From Tundrisphaera sp051175315 (GTDB lineage: Bacteria; Planctomycetota; Planctomycetia; Isosphaerales; Isosphaeraceae), in assembly GCF_051175315.1 (NCBI RefSeq), contig NZ_CP195100.1:310001-374000 (forward strand): a DNA stretch of 64,000 nt. Direction: 5' to 3'. This document shows positions 28,086 through 37,029 of this stretch, piece by piece (within the stretch, counting starts at the first letter, position 1; each line of letters starts with the position of its first letter). The translations under genes and the position numbers were made by a program. The notes beneath the pieces are model-generated. The model saw only the letters and a list, made by a program, of their open reading frames with translations, did no database searches and was not told the origin of the DNA.

Positions 28086-28174
28086 GAACGGGCGCCGTTG
28101 TACGTCGAGAAGTCATCCCATCGAGCCTGGCAGGAACGCCGATGCGTCCGTTGCAGCGCCCCTCGGTGGGATGA
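28086..28174 (-). ncRNA. SAH riboswitch in the ahcY leader
   Basis: The minus-strand leader matches the S-adenosylhomocysteine riboswitch: CCGAGGGGCGCTGCAACG (28166 down), then GCCAGGCTCG, then AACGGCGCCC (28099-28090). Stem P1 pairs 28174-28162 with 28125-28113 over 13 positions with one mismatch, and the pseudoknot pairs GGGCGC (28161-28156) with GCGCCC (28095-28090). The element ends 16 bases before the ahcY start. In the known class, SAH binding turns ahcY on. Confidence 0.88.
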
Positions 28175-28234
28175 TGGTGGCTGGCAGGCGTCGGTCGAGG
28201 CCCCGGATGCGGGGCCGTCGGAACGACCCGTTTA

Positions 28235-28264
28235 TTCATAGCAAAACGAGCCGACACGAGGCAA
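28235..28264 (-). promoter_or_regulatory. putative ahcY promoter
   Basis: The minus strand has TTGCCT (28264-28259), an 18-base spacer and TATGAA (28240-28235), placing a transcription start near 28228, about 55 bases ahead of the SAH riboswitch. Between them is a short hairpin (arms GGCCCCG/CGGGGCC, 28199-28216). Confidence 0.5.
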
Positions 28265-28463
28265 GGCGAAGCAAGGGGCAGTCCGAGGACTTGTCCGGTG
28301 CGGCGTTCCCATCGTCGTCCGAAAACGGGTCACCGATGAACCACCGCGAATGGACGGATCCCGCTCCCCCGGTTGGCCTTGTGCGTCGGTACGATCCCCC
28401 GTGGTTGTCGGGATCGGGCGGGCCGGCCGCTCGGGCCGGCCTCCTCGAATCCGGGCCGGGAGA

Positions 28464-28490
28464 TCGGGCGGCCCGCATCGAGCCGCCCGA
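28464..28490 (-). terminator. hairpin(s) downstream of cysNC
   Basis: In the 330-base stretch between the ahcY promoter and cysNC, a nine-base perfect inverted repeat TCGGGCGGC/GCCGCCCGA (28464-28472, 28482-28490) and a smaller TTCGCC/GGCGAA hairpin (28506-28523) follow the cysNC stop on the minus strand. They are plausible terminators without T-runs. The remaining bases show nothing recognisable. Confidence 0.4.
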
Positions 28491-28595
28491 GTCATCATAG
28501 GTTGCTTCGCCGGAAAAGGCGAATTTCCCCCGCCACCGCGTTGCCTGGGGGCATCGGCGCGGGCGCGGCCCGGGGCGGGGGATGTCCCGAAGGGT

Positions 28596-30536
28596 CTACG
28601 ATTCGTCGCTCATGAAGCCTTTCGACTTCATCAGGGCGATGATGCGATCGACGCTCTCCTCGACGCTGATCTGGTCGGTCTGGAGCACGAGGTCGGGGTC
28701 CTTCGGCTCTTCGAACGCCGCGGTGACCCCCGGCATCTGGGCGATCCGGCCCGCATCGGCCATCTCGTAGGCGCCGCTCTGGTCGCGGGCCCGCAGCACG
28801 TCCATCGGCGCCGTGCAGTAGACCTCCAGGACGCGGTCCCGGCCGATCAACTGCTTCGCCCGCTCGCGCACCGATTCGTGGGGGGCGACGAACGCGGCGA
28901 TGGTGATCAGCCCGGCGTCGTTCATCAACTTCGCCACCTCGGCCGACCGCCGCAGGTTCTCCGAGCGGTCGTCGGCGGTGAAGCCCAGGTCGCGGTTCAG
29001 GCCCTGCCGCATGCTCTGGCCGTACAGGACCGTCGCGGCCCGGCCCTCATCCCACAGGCGGCGCTCCAGGGCGTAGGCGATCCGGCTCTTGCCGCTGCCG
29101 GTCAATCCCACCAGGAGCACCGTGCCCGGGATGTGGCCGAACCGTTCCTCCCGCTCGGCCGGGGAGATCAGGCTGTCGCGCGGCTTGAGGCGGGCCGAGG
29201 ACTCCGCGGCCCAGGCGTCGCCCGGGGCCCGGACGCCGCCCTCCAGGATCATCCCCGCCCCGACCGTGTTGTTGGTCAGCCGGTCGATCAGGATGAACGC
29301 CCCGGTCGCTGGGTTGGTGCGGTACGGGTCGCACGCCAGGGGCTTCGTCAGGCTGAGCCGGACGTGCCCGACCTCGTTCAGGGCGAGGCGGGCGATCTCC
29401 CGGTGCTCCAGGGTGTTGACGTCGACGCCGTGGCGGAACGAGGCGACCTCCGCCGTCACCTGCTGGGTGGTCTGCTTGAGCAGGTAGGGCCGGCCGGGCA
29501 CGAACGGCTGCTCGGCCATCCAGACCACCATGGCCTCGATCTCGCTGGTGACGTGGGGCGGGTTGTCCGGCGCCACCAGCATGTCGCCGCGGCTGACGTC
29601 CACCTCGTCGGCCAGGGTCACCGTCACCGCCTGGGGGGCGAAGGCTTCTTCCAGCTCGCCGTCGTAGGTGACGATCGACTTGATCTTGCTCCGCTTGCCC
29701 GAGGGCAGCACCATCACCTCGTCGCCCCGGCGCATCACGCCGGAGGCGATCGTCCCGGCGAAGCCGCGGAAGTCGAGGTTGGGGCGGATCACGTACTGCA
29801 CCGGGAACCGCAGGTCGGTGAGGTTGCGGTCGCTGGCGATGTGCACCGTTTCGAGGTGATCCAGCAGGGGCGGGCCGGAGTACCAGGGGATCGCGTCGCT
29901 CTTGCTGGCGACGTTGTCCCCCTTCAGCGCCGACATCGGGATGAAGGTGATGTCGGGGAGTCCGAGCTTGGCGACGAAGCCGGTGTACTCGTCCTTGATC
30001 CGCTCGAAGACCTCGCGGGAGTAGCCGACCAGGTCCATCTTGTTGACGGCCACGACGACGTGGCGGATGCCCAGCAGCGACACGATGAACGAGTGCCGGC
30101 GGGTCTGGGTCATCACGCCGTGGCGGGCGTCGATCAGGATGATGGCCAGCTGGCACGTCGAGGCGCCGGTGGCCATGTTCCGGGTGTACTGCTCGTGGCC
30201 CGGCGTGTCGGCGATGATGAATTTGCGGCGGTCGGTGGAGAAGTACCGATACGCGACGTCGATGGTGATCCCCTGCTCGCGCTCGGCCTTCAGGCCGTCG
30301 GTCAGCAGGGCCAGGTCGATCTCCCCGGCGCCGGTGGTGCCGACCTTCTCGCTGTCGCGCTTGACGGCGGCGAGCTGGTCCTCATAAATCATCTTGGTGT
30401 CGTGCAGCAGCCGGCCGATCAGCGTGCTCTTGCCGTCGTCCACGCTGCCGCAGGTGAGGAAGCGCAGGAGCTCCTTCTTCTGGTGGCGGGCGAGGTAGGC
30501 GTGGATGTCTTCCTGACTGAGGTCAACGGCTTGCAT
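28596..30536 (-). CDS. cysNC: sulfate adenylyltransferase large subunit fused to adenylylsulfate kinase
   Basis: The 646-residue protein has an N-terminal CysN GTPase: G1 loop CGSVDDGKSTLIGRLLHD near residue 30, DTPGHEQYTRNMATGAS and NKMDLVGYS, then two beta-barrel domains. A CysC-like kinase follows from about 465, with P-loop GLTGSGKS. The pair CysD-CysN makes APS from sulfate and ATP, and CysC would phosphorylate APS to PAPS. The CysC part has an odd feature: where kinases have VLDGDNxRxGL, this one reads VLYGQSMRQGL near 505, losing both Asp residues, while the following RDLGFTADDRSENLRR is kept. Kinase activity is therefore not certain. Its start is one base after the cysD stop. Confidence 0.93.
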   Translation of the reverse strand: MQAVDLSQEDIHAYLARHQKKELLRFLTCGSVDDGKSTLIGRLLHDTKMIYEDQLAAVKRDSEKVGTTGAGEIDLALLTDGLKAEREQGITIDVAYRYFSTDRRKFIIADTPGHEQYTRNMATGASTCQLAIILIDARHGVMTQTRRHSFIVSLLGIRHVVVAVNKMDLVGYSREVFERIKDEYTGFVAKLGLPDITFIPMSALKGDNVASKSDAIPWYSGPPLLDHLETVHIASDRNLTDLRFPVQYVIRPNLDFRGFAGTIASGVMRRGDEVMVLPSGKRSKIKSIVTYDGELEEAFAPQAVTVTLADEVDVSRGDMLVAPDNPPHVTSEIEAMVVWMAEQPFVPGRPYLLKQTTQQVTAEVASFRHGVDVNTLEHREIARLALNEVGHVRLSLTKPLACDPYRTNPATGAFILIDRLTNNTVGAGMILEGGVRAPGDAWAAESSARLKPRDSLISPAEREERFGHIPGTVLLVGLTGSGKSRIAYALERRLWDEGRAATVLYGQSMRQGLNRDLGFTADDRSENLRRSAEVAKLMNDAGLITIAAFVAPHESVRERAKQLIGRDRVLEVYCTAPMDVLRARDQSGAYEMADAGRIAQMPGVTAAFEEPKDPDLVLQTDQISVEESVDRIIALMKSKGFMSDES

Positions 30537-30537
30537 C

Positions 30538-31458
30538 TCAGAAATACCCCTCGCGCTTCTTCTGCTCCATCGACCCCGTCTCGTCGTGGTCGATCACCCG
30601 GCCCTGCCGCTCGGAGTTCTTGGCCAGCAGCATCTCCTCGATGATCTCCGGCAGGGTCGTCGCGTCGCTCTCGACCGCCCCGGTCAGCGGGTAGCAGCCC
30701 AGCGTGCGGAATCGGACCCGCTTCATCATCGGCACCTCGCCGGGCCGCAGCCGCTGCCGCATCCGCTCGTCGTCCACCATGATCAGCGTGCCGTCTCGCT
30801 CCACCACCGGGCGCTCGGCGGCGAAGTAGAGCGGCACGATCGGGATATCTTCCAGGTGGATGTACTGCCAGACGTCCAGCTCGGTCCAGTTGCTCAGCGG
30901 GAAGGCGCGGATGCTCTCCCCCTTGCTCACCTTGCTGTTGTAGAGGTTCCACAACTCCGGCCGCTGGTTCTTCGGGTCCCACTGGTGGAGGCGGTCGCGG
31001 AAGCTGTAGACCCGCTCCTTGGCCCGGCTCTTCTCCTCGTCGCGTCGGGCCCCGCCGAACGCCGCGTCGAACTGGTATTCGTTCAGCGCCTGCTTCAGCG
31101 CCGCCGTCTTCATGATGTCGGTGTGCTTCTTCGACCCATGATCGAACGGGTTGATGTTCTGGGCCTTCCCTTCCGGGTTGATCCAGATCTTGAGGTCGAG
31201 CCCCTGCTCGCGGCAGAACCGGTCGCGGAACTCGATCATCTCCCGGAACTTCCAGGTCGTGTCGACGTGCAGGAGCGGGAAGGGCAGTCGTCCGGGGTGG
31301 AACGCCTTCTGCGCCAGCCGCAGCATGACGGCGGAGTCCTTGCCGATCGAGTAGAGCATCACCGGACGCTCGAACTCGGCGGCGACCTCGCGGATGATGT
31401 GGATGCTCTCGGCCTCGAGCACCTTCAGATGGGTCAAGTTATAACTGCTGCTGGTCAT
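30538..31458 (-). CDS. cysD: sulfate adenylyltransferase subunit 2
   Basis: The 306-residue protein starts at the ATG at 31458 (MTSSSYNLTHLKVLEAESIH), which matches the normal CysD N-terminus; a GGGGGAGGG run lies upstream. It has the PP-loop pyrophosphatase motif YSIGKDSAVMLRLAQKAFHP, LHVDTTWKFREMIEFRDRF, AFGGARRDEEKSRAKERVYS and the C-terminal RQGRVIDHDETGSMEQKKRE. With CysN it adenylylates sulfate to APS. The cysD stop and cysNC start are separated by a single base (TGAGATG), so they are translationally linked. Confidence 0.96.
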   Translation of the reverse strand: MTSSSYNLTHLKVLEAESIHIIREVAAEFERPVMLYSIGKDSAVMLRLAQKAFHPGRLPFPLLHVDTTWKFREMIEFRDRFCREQGLDLKIWINPEGKAQNINPFDHGSKKHTDIMKTAALKQALNEYQFDAAFGGARRDEEKSRAKERVYSFRDRLHQWDPKNQRPELWNLYNSKVSKGESIRAFPLSNWTELDVWQYIHLEDIPIVPLYFAAERPVVERDGTLIMVDDERMRQRLRPGEVPMMKRVRFRTLGCYPLTGAVESDATTLPEIIEEMLLAKNSERQGRVIDHDETGSMEQKKREGYF

Positions 31459-31488
31459 CCGCCCTCCCCCTTGGTCTCTGTCCGCCCG

Positions 31489-31494
31489 ATTATA
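31489..31494 (-). promoter_or_regulatory. putative -10 element of the cysD-cysNC operon
   Basis: The minus strand carries a perfect TATAAT 31 bases upstream of the cysD ATG. No good TTGACA-like hexamer lies 16-18 bases further up, so an activator may be needed. The 280 bases between cysD and the divergent surface-protein gene hold nothing else recognised. Confidence 0.4.
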
Positions 31495-31738
31495 TGGAAA
31501 TCGCTTCTCCGGGGGGTAGGGGGCAACGGACCCGCCCCCGGGATGCACCTGCTCGCCCGCGGCATCCCGGCTTAAATCCTCACAACTGATGCGATCGCCT
31601 GACGCTCGGCGCCCCGACCCCGGCCCGGCGATGCCCCGTGGTGTATCTTCCCCGAAGAGGGGTGGTGCCCGATTTGGTGTGGCTCGGACGGGCATGGCAG
31701 GCCCGATCTCTCCATCGGCGCCCACGGAGGACCGGACG

Positions 31739-34700
31739 ATGCGGAGCCCAGGCCGAAATCGCAGGCACCAGCCCTTCCGTGCGTCCCTGGAGCGGCTGGA
31801 ATCGCGGCAGCTACTGGCGACCTTCACGGTGAGGAGGACCGCCGATCCTTTATTACTGCCGCCCGACCCCGAGTTATTTGACCGCCAGAATCTATCGCTC
31901 CGCGAGGCAATCCTATTAGCCAATGCCCGGCCCGGCGCCGACAACATCGTCTTCGCGATCCCCGCGTCCACGGCAGCCAACCTGGACGTCCCCGTCCCTG
32001 GCTTCGAGCCGACCACGCAGACGTGGCGGATCAGTCTCGCCTCCCCCCTGCCCTCGCTCTCCGATCAGGTGACCATCGACGGGCTGACCCAGGCCAATTA
32101 CCCCGTCCCCTACCGATATCCGGACCAGTCGTCGCCCGACCCGATCCAGATCTCCTCGTCCGCCAGCACGATCGCCGCGAAGTCGGGCAATAATGCCATC
32201 CTCCGGGTCATCGTGGATGGGAGCCAGGCCGGCGCCATGGTGGGGTTCGATATCCGCGCCTCGCACAGCATCCTCCGTGGCCTGATCATCGACGGATTCG
32301 GCCGCGACCTGCCCATCGATGAGATTGGCGTAGGGGTCTCGGTCTCGGATCCGGACGCCGTGGGCGTGCTGATCCAGGGGAATTCGATCGGTCAGCATTA
32401 TCTCTACCCGGTCGATCCAGGCACGGGCGAGCCGCTCGAAGGCGCCGCGGCGGCGTACCTGGATGGCCTGGGCAACGGGGCCCAGGGGGTTCTGCTGACC
32501 GCTTCGAATGCGACGGTCGGTGGGCTGGCACCGCAGGAGGCCAACATCATCGGCGGCAACGGCCTCCAGGGCGTCTCGGTGCTCGTCGGCGCCGTGGGCA
32601 ACCTGATCGCCGGGAACCAGATCGGCGTGGCCGGCCCGACGACCAACGGCCTGTTCTCGATCGCGCGCAATGGTGCGGAGGGCATCCTGATCAAGTCTTC
32701 GGGATCCGACACCTCGTCGAGCACCACGGTGGACAGCAACCTGATCTCGGCGAATGTCGGCGACGGGGTCCACGTCGTCGGGCCGCCAACTGGCCCGGCG
32801 TCCACCCGGGTCAATATCATCGGGAACTTCGTCGGCGCCCCGCCGGGGGGCGGGTCCCGCTTCGGGTCGCCCGACACCGGGAACCTGGGCGACGGGGTCC
32901 GGATCGAGAACGCGGGCGACAACCGGATCGGCGGATCCTCGGACCGCGATCGGAACGTGATCACGGCCAACGAAGGGGCCGGCATCCGGGTCTCCGGCGC
33001 GAATGCGGTCGGGAACCTCGTGACCGGGAACAATATCGGGGTCACGGTGGCGGGCAATGCGGCGCTGGGCAACAGCCTGGAAGGGGTGGTCCTCGCCGCG
33101 CCCGACAACACCGTCGGCCCCAACAATGTGATCTCCGCCAACCTGCGAGGCGTGCTGCTGTCCGGCCCGGGTGCGACGGGCAACCTCGTCCTGGGCAACA
33201 AGATCGGGACCGAAGCGGCCGGCTCCTTCGATCTCGGCAACGCTCAGGAAGGCATCCGGATCGATGGGGCGTCGGGCAACCTGGTCCTGGGCGATGCCGC
33301 GGGATCGCAGGTCATCTCCGGCAACAATGTCGGCATCCTCATCATCGGGGCGATGGCGTCGGGCAATCTGGTCCAGGGCAACCGCATCGGCACCGACTTC
33401 TCGGGGACGCTACCGGTCGGCAACTCGCTGGAAGGGGTCCGGATCGAAAATGCTCCGGGGAATACGATCGGCGGGACGGCGGAATCCGCTCGCAACCTGA
33501 TCTCCGGCAATCATTGGGGGATGACGCTCACCGGCGGGCTCACGACGGGCAATCTGGTCCAGGGCAACTTCATCGGCACCGACGCCTCGGGCACCCTGCC
33601 GCTGGGCAATGAACTGGATGGCGTGCTCGTCACCAACGCCGCGTCGGCGAACACCATCGGCGGGGTTTCAACTGCCGGCCGAAACGTCATCTCGGCCAAC
33701 ATCGCGGGGGTGACGCTTGAAGGCCTGTTTACGTTCAACAACCTGATCCAGGGCAACTTCATCGGCACCGATGCCTCGGGCAGCCTGGCGCTGGGCAATG
33801 TGCTGGATGGCGTGCGGGCCATCGATGGGGCTTCCGAGAACACCATCGGCGGCCCTTCGGTCGCGGAAGGCAACGCGATCGCCTTCAACCGCCGGGACGG
33901 CGTCCGGGTCGTCGCACCTTCCTCCCGCAACTCGATCCTCACCAATCGGATCTTCCTGAACGGAGGACTCGGGATCCGCCTGCTCGGCGGCAACCTCTCC
34001 CAGCCGGCCCCCTCGCTGGACTCCGTGGACGTCCGCACCAATGTCACGACCGTATCGGGGACGGTGGGTCGTGACGCGAACACGACCTATCGGATCCAGT
34101 TCTTCGCCGTGATGCCGCCCGACCCGAGCGGGTCGGGCGAGGGGGACATCTACCTGGGCGAGGCCTTCGTCTCGACCGACGCCTCCGGCTTAGCCAACTT
34201 CTCGGCCCAGATCCCGGTGGCGCTCGCACCCGGCCAGCAGGTCACGGCGACGGCGACCGACCGGTTCGGCAATACTTCGGAGTTCTCGGGCGCCCGGGTC
34301 GAACGGCCGACCACCATCAGCTTCAGTGCGGCCAACTACACGGTCTCCGAAGATGGGATGTTCGCGACGATCAAGTTGAAGCGATCCGGGGCCATCGGCT
34401 CGTCGGCGACCGTCTACTTCTCCACGTCCGATGGCACGGCGCGGGCGGGGGTCGATTACCTGCCCGTCTCGACAACGGTGACCTTCGACCCCGACAAGGA
34501 TGAAGCCTCGGTCAGGATCCAGATCCTGCTCAACCCGGAGGTCGAAGGGGTCGAGACGGTGATCCTGAACCTGGCCAACCCGACCGGAGGTGCGACCCTG
34601 GTGCCGCCGAGTTCGGCCATCCTCTCGATCATCGACGACACCACCGACCGGACCGCGCCGAAGGTCGTGTCGGCCCGGGCGGTCGCCGGCAAGCTCGGGG

Positions 34701-35110
34701 TCGCGGCGGTCATCATCGCGTTCGACGAGCCGCTCGACCCAGCTCGCGCGATCGACCTGTTGAATTACGGGTACAGCGTGCGGTACGCCGGGCGGGACGG
34801 TCGCCTGGGGACCCGCGATGACCTCCTGCTCGGCATCGCATCGGCCTCGCTCGACTCGAGCGGGCGGGTCGTGACCCTGCTGCTGGCCCGCCCGATCCAC
34901 AAGAAGGCGGCCTTGCGGCTGATGATCAACCAGGCCACCGATGTCGAGGGCGCCGGCGTCGGCGTCTCGGACCTTGCCGGGAACCTGCTCGACGGCGATG
35001 CGAACGGCCGCCCCGGCGGCCCCTACGTGACCCGGGTCGTGACCCGGCAGGTCCCCCAACCTCGCCGGGCGGCGGGGCGGGGCGGCAAGGCGCCTCGCCA
35101 GGCCCGCTGA
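31739..35110 (+). CDS. secreted beta-helix protein with Calx-beta domain
   Basis: The 1123-residue protein starts at the ATG at 31739 behind GGAGG. The N-terminus FRASLERLESRQLLATFTV is the short motif typical of secreted planctomycete proteins. Then comes LSLREAILLANARPGADNIV (a CSLREA-type entry domain). From about 260 to 770 there are parallel beta-helix repeats of about 60 residues such as NLVQGNFIGTDASGTLPLGN and NTIGG...RNVISANIAG. A Calx-beta domain (FSAANYTVSEDGMFATIKLK, about 860-965) and an Ig-like C-terminal domain follow. It is presumably cell-surface, binding carbohydrate or calcium. It is convergent with the secreted gene at 35124. Confidence 0.85.
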   Translation: MRSPGRNRRHQPFRASLERLESRQLLATFTVRRTADPLLLPPDPELFDRQNLSLREAILLANARPGADNIVFAIPASTAANLDVPVPGFEPTTQTWRISLASPLPSLSDQVTIDGLTQANYPVPYRYPDQSSPDPIQISSSASTIAAKSGNNAILRVIVDGSQAGAMVGFDIRASHSILRGLIIDGFGRDLPIDEIGVGVSVSDPDAVGVLIQGNSIGQHYLYPVDPGTGEPLEGAAAAYLDGLGNGAQGVLLTASNATVGGLAPQEANIIGGNGLQGVSVLVGAVGNLIAGNQIGVAGPTTNGLFSIARNGAEGILIKSSGSDTSSSTTVDSNLISANVGDGVHVVGPPTGPASTRVNIIGNFVGAPPGGGSRFGSPDTGNLGDGVRIENAGDNRIGGSSDRDRNVITANEGAGIRVSGANAVGNLVTGNNIGVTVAGNAALGNSLEGVVLAAPDNTVGPNNVISANLRGVLLSGPGATGNLVLGNKIGTEAAGSFDLGNAQEGIRIDGASGNLVLGDAAGSQVISGNNVGILIIGAMASGNLVQGNRIGTDFSGTLPVGNSLEGVRIENAPGNTIGGTAESARNLISGNHWGMTLTGGLTTGNLVQGNFIGTDASGTLPLGNELDGVLVTNAASANTIGGVSTAGRNVISANIAGVTLEGLFTFNNLIQGNFIGTDASGSLALGNVLDGVRAIDGASENTIGGPSVAEGNAIAFNRRDGVRVVAPSSRNSILTNRIFLNGGLGIRLLGGNLSQPAPSLDSVDVRTNVTTVSGTVGRDANTTYRIQFFAVMPPDPSGSGEGDIYLGEAFVSTDASGLANFSAQIPVALAPGQQVTATATDRFGNTSEFSGARVERPTTISFSAANYTVSEDGMFATIKLKRSGAIGSSATVYFSTSDGTARAGVDYLPVSTTVTFDPDKDEASVRIQILLNPEVEGVETVILNLANPTGGATLVPPSSAILSIIDDTTDRTAPKVVSARAVAGKLGVAAVIIAFDEPLDPARAIDLLNYGYSVRYAGRDGRLGTRDDLLLGIASASLDSSGRVVTLLLARPIHKKAALRLMINQATDVEGAGVGVSDLAGNLLDGDANGRPGGPYVTRVVTRQVPQPRRAAGRGGKAPRQAR

Positions 35111-35123
35111 TCGTCGCCGACGG

Positions 35124-36695
35124 TCAGCGGAGCGGGGCCGACGGGATCAGCGAGTAGACGTTGCCCAGCGGGATCACGGTGCTGTAGCCGACCCCGGTGC
35201 CGTACTCGACGCCGAAGCCGTTGCCCGCCGACGCCGAGAACGTGACGATGCCGGACTCGGTCCGCGACGATTCGAGGTCGGTCGAGACGAAGGCCCCGTT
35301 CTGGACCCCCTCGATCAGCCGACGGCCGCCCAGCGCCTCGATGTTCGTCGCGTTCGACACCTCGACCCGGACGTCGCCCCCGGCGATGTTGCCGGGCCTC
35401 AGGCCGGGGTTGGCGTTCTTCAGGGCGCCCCGGATCGTCAGGAGGATCCCGTAATTCCCGGCGCGGTCGACGACGTAGCCGACATCGAGCCGGCCGGGGA
35501 AATTCCCCAGGCCGGCCAACGGCAGGCCCGCGACGCCGGGGTCCACCCGGACCAGTTGGCGGACCACCCCGGCCGACACGGACAGCGTGCCCGCCAGCGC
35601 CTTCGTCGGCAAGGGCGGGGGCGCGAGCGGGATGGCCGGCGCGAACTCACCGCCCGCGACCATCCCCTGCACCCGCTGCGTAAACTGGTCCAGCCCGTCG
35701 CTGACCCGCGTCTGCTGGGCGTCGTTCAGGGTGAAGACGTTCCGCTGGACGGCCAGTCGGAAGCCCTGGAACAGGTCCTTCCTCGCGGCCGCGTTCGGGA
35801 AGACCTTGTTGCGCTTCAGGAACGGCGCGAGCCGCAGGCCGGGGACCGACTTGGGGGCATTGGGCGCGACCCCGGCCGCGCCGGAGTCGAGGATCTCCTC
35901 CAGCAACGGCCCCGTCGCCGCATAGGTCGCCGAGAACGTCCCGTTGGACAGGAACGTGGTGTCGGGCGTGGGGAAACCCGCCGGGATCGAAGTGGTCGGG
36001 ATCAGGACCGAGCCCCGGATCGTCGGGCCGCTCTCCAGCACGCGGATGCTCGCGGTCGGGACCTCCGCGTAGAAGCCGGGCACCCCCCCCGAGGCGGCCA
36101 CCAGGACGATGCTCGTCGGCCCGTTCATCGACTGGATCGTCGCCTGATCCGGGATGCTGAACGCGACCGATTGCGCCGTGGCCGACGTGGTGGCGTTCGG
36201 CGTCGCGGCCGGGGTGGTCGTGCCCGGGGTCGTGGGCGTGGGCGAGGCCGTGCCGGCCTGATCCGTCGCGGTGGGCGAGGTGGCGGTCATGCCCGAGATC
36301 TGCTGCGAGCCGATCAGGCCGTTGAACGCCGGGGTCCGGAACAGGAGGTAGGTATCCCCGTTGGCGAGGACCGAATGCACGAACGGCTGGCCGAGCACCT
36401 GCTTCCTGAGCACGGCGGCCGGAGATTGCCCCGCCGCCTCGCCGCGGGCCTGGACCCGGTCGAGCCCGGGGCCGAGGATCGAGGCGAGCAGCTGCTGCAC
36501 CGAGTCGTGCGCGTTCACGACCACGGCCGGCCGGATGACCCGGGGGCCGGATTTCGCCGGGCCGACGTAGGGGCCGAGGGACTGGGCGATCCCGCCGACC
36601 GCCATCAACTCGCGCCGGTCCAACCCCTCGACCTGGGGGACCTGTCGCCGCGATCTTCGCAATGCCCTGCCCGGGTCTCGACCGACCATCGCCAT
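35124..36695 (-). CDS. secreted protein of unknown function
   Basis: The 523-residue protein starts at the ATG at 36695. Its basic N-terminus runs into QVEGLDRRELMAVGG, an 11-residue match in pattern to the motif of the convergent beta-helix protein, so export by the same route is likely. A Thr/Ala/Pro-rich linker (about 130-165) follows a conserved-looking segment with LLFRTPAFNGLIGSQQISGM, then a region with FLKRNKVFPNAAARKDLFQG and a C-terminal beta-rich part. I recognise no domain. Only 13 bases separate its end from the convergent gene. Confidence 0.7.
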   Translation of the reverse strand: MAMVGRDPGRALRRSRRQVPQVEGLDRRELMAVGGIAQSLGPYVGPAKSGPRVIRPAVVVNAHDSVQQLLASILGPGLDRVQARGEAAGQSPAAVLRKQVLGQPFVHSVLANGDTYLLFRTPAFNGLIGSQQISGMTATSPTATDQAGTASPTPTTPGTTTPAATPNATTSATAQSVAFSIPDQATIQSMNGPTSIVLVAASGGVPGFYAEVPTASIRVLESGPTIRGSVLIPTTSIPAGFPTPDTTFLSNGTFSATYAATGPLLEEILDSGAAGVAPNAPKSVPGLRLAPFLKRNKVFPNAAARKDLFQGFRLAVQRNVFTLNDAQQTRVSDGLDQFTQRVQGMVAGGEFAPAIPLAPPPLPTKALAGTLSVSAGVVRQLVRVDPGVAGLPLAGLGNFPGRLDVGYVVDRAGNYGILLTIRGALKNANPGLRPGNIAGGDVRVEVSNATNIEALGGRRLIEGVQNGAFVSTDLESSRTESGIVTFSASAGNGFGVEYGTGVGYSTVIPLGNVYSLIPSAPLR

Positions 36696-37029
36696 CCCCT
36701 CCGGGGATTCGAATCCTTCGCCGCGAGACCGATGGCTCGCCCGTCCTCCCCTGCTCTATCGGCCCGGGCCGAGGGGCGACTCTAATCCAACCGTCCCGGC
36801 GCGGCGGTTCCTCGGGGGCCTCCGCCCCATCCATGAGCATGAGACCCGGAAGGTGGGCGGGCCCCCCGTCCGGGCCCCGGCGTCTTCGCAAGGTCGGGTG
36901 AAAGGTCGGCGAATCCCCGGTGAATTCCTGGCCTTCGCCGCCTCGATCCGACACAATGACCCGGTGCGATCCGCCCGGCGAGGGGTGTGCGGATCGCGAT
37001 CCGATGGTCGATCTCGGGGAGTGGTTTCG
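36696..37029 (+). other. 334-base region between divergent secreted-protein genes
   Basis: No gene is supported here. It must hold the promoters of the secreted protein (minus strand) and of the PhoD-type phosphatase (plus strand), but I see no clear consensus pair. A GGGGAG ribosome site lies about ten bases before 37030. Confidence 0.4.

Noticed and set aside
36708..36725. GGATTCGAATCC resembling a tRNA T-arm
   Set aside because: There is no acceptor stem, D-arm or anticodon arm at the right distances on either strand.
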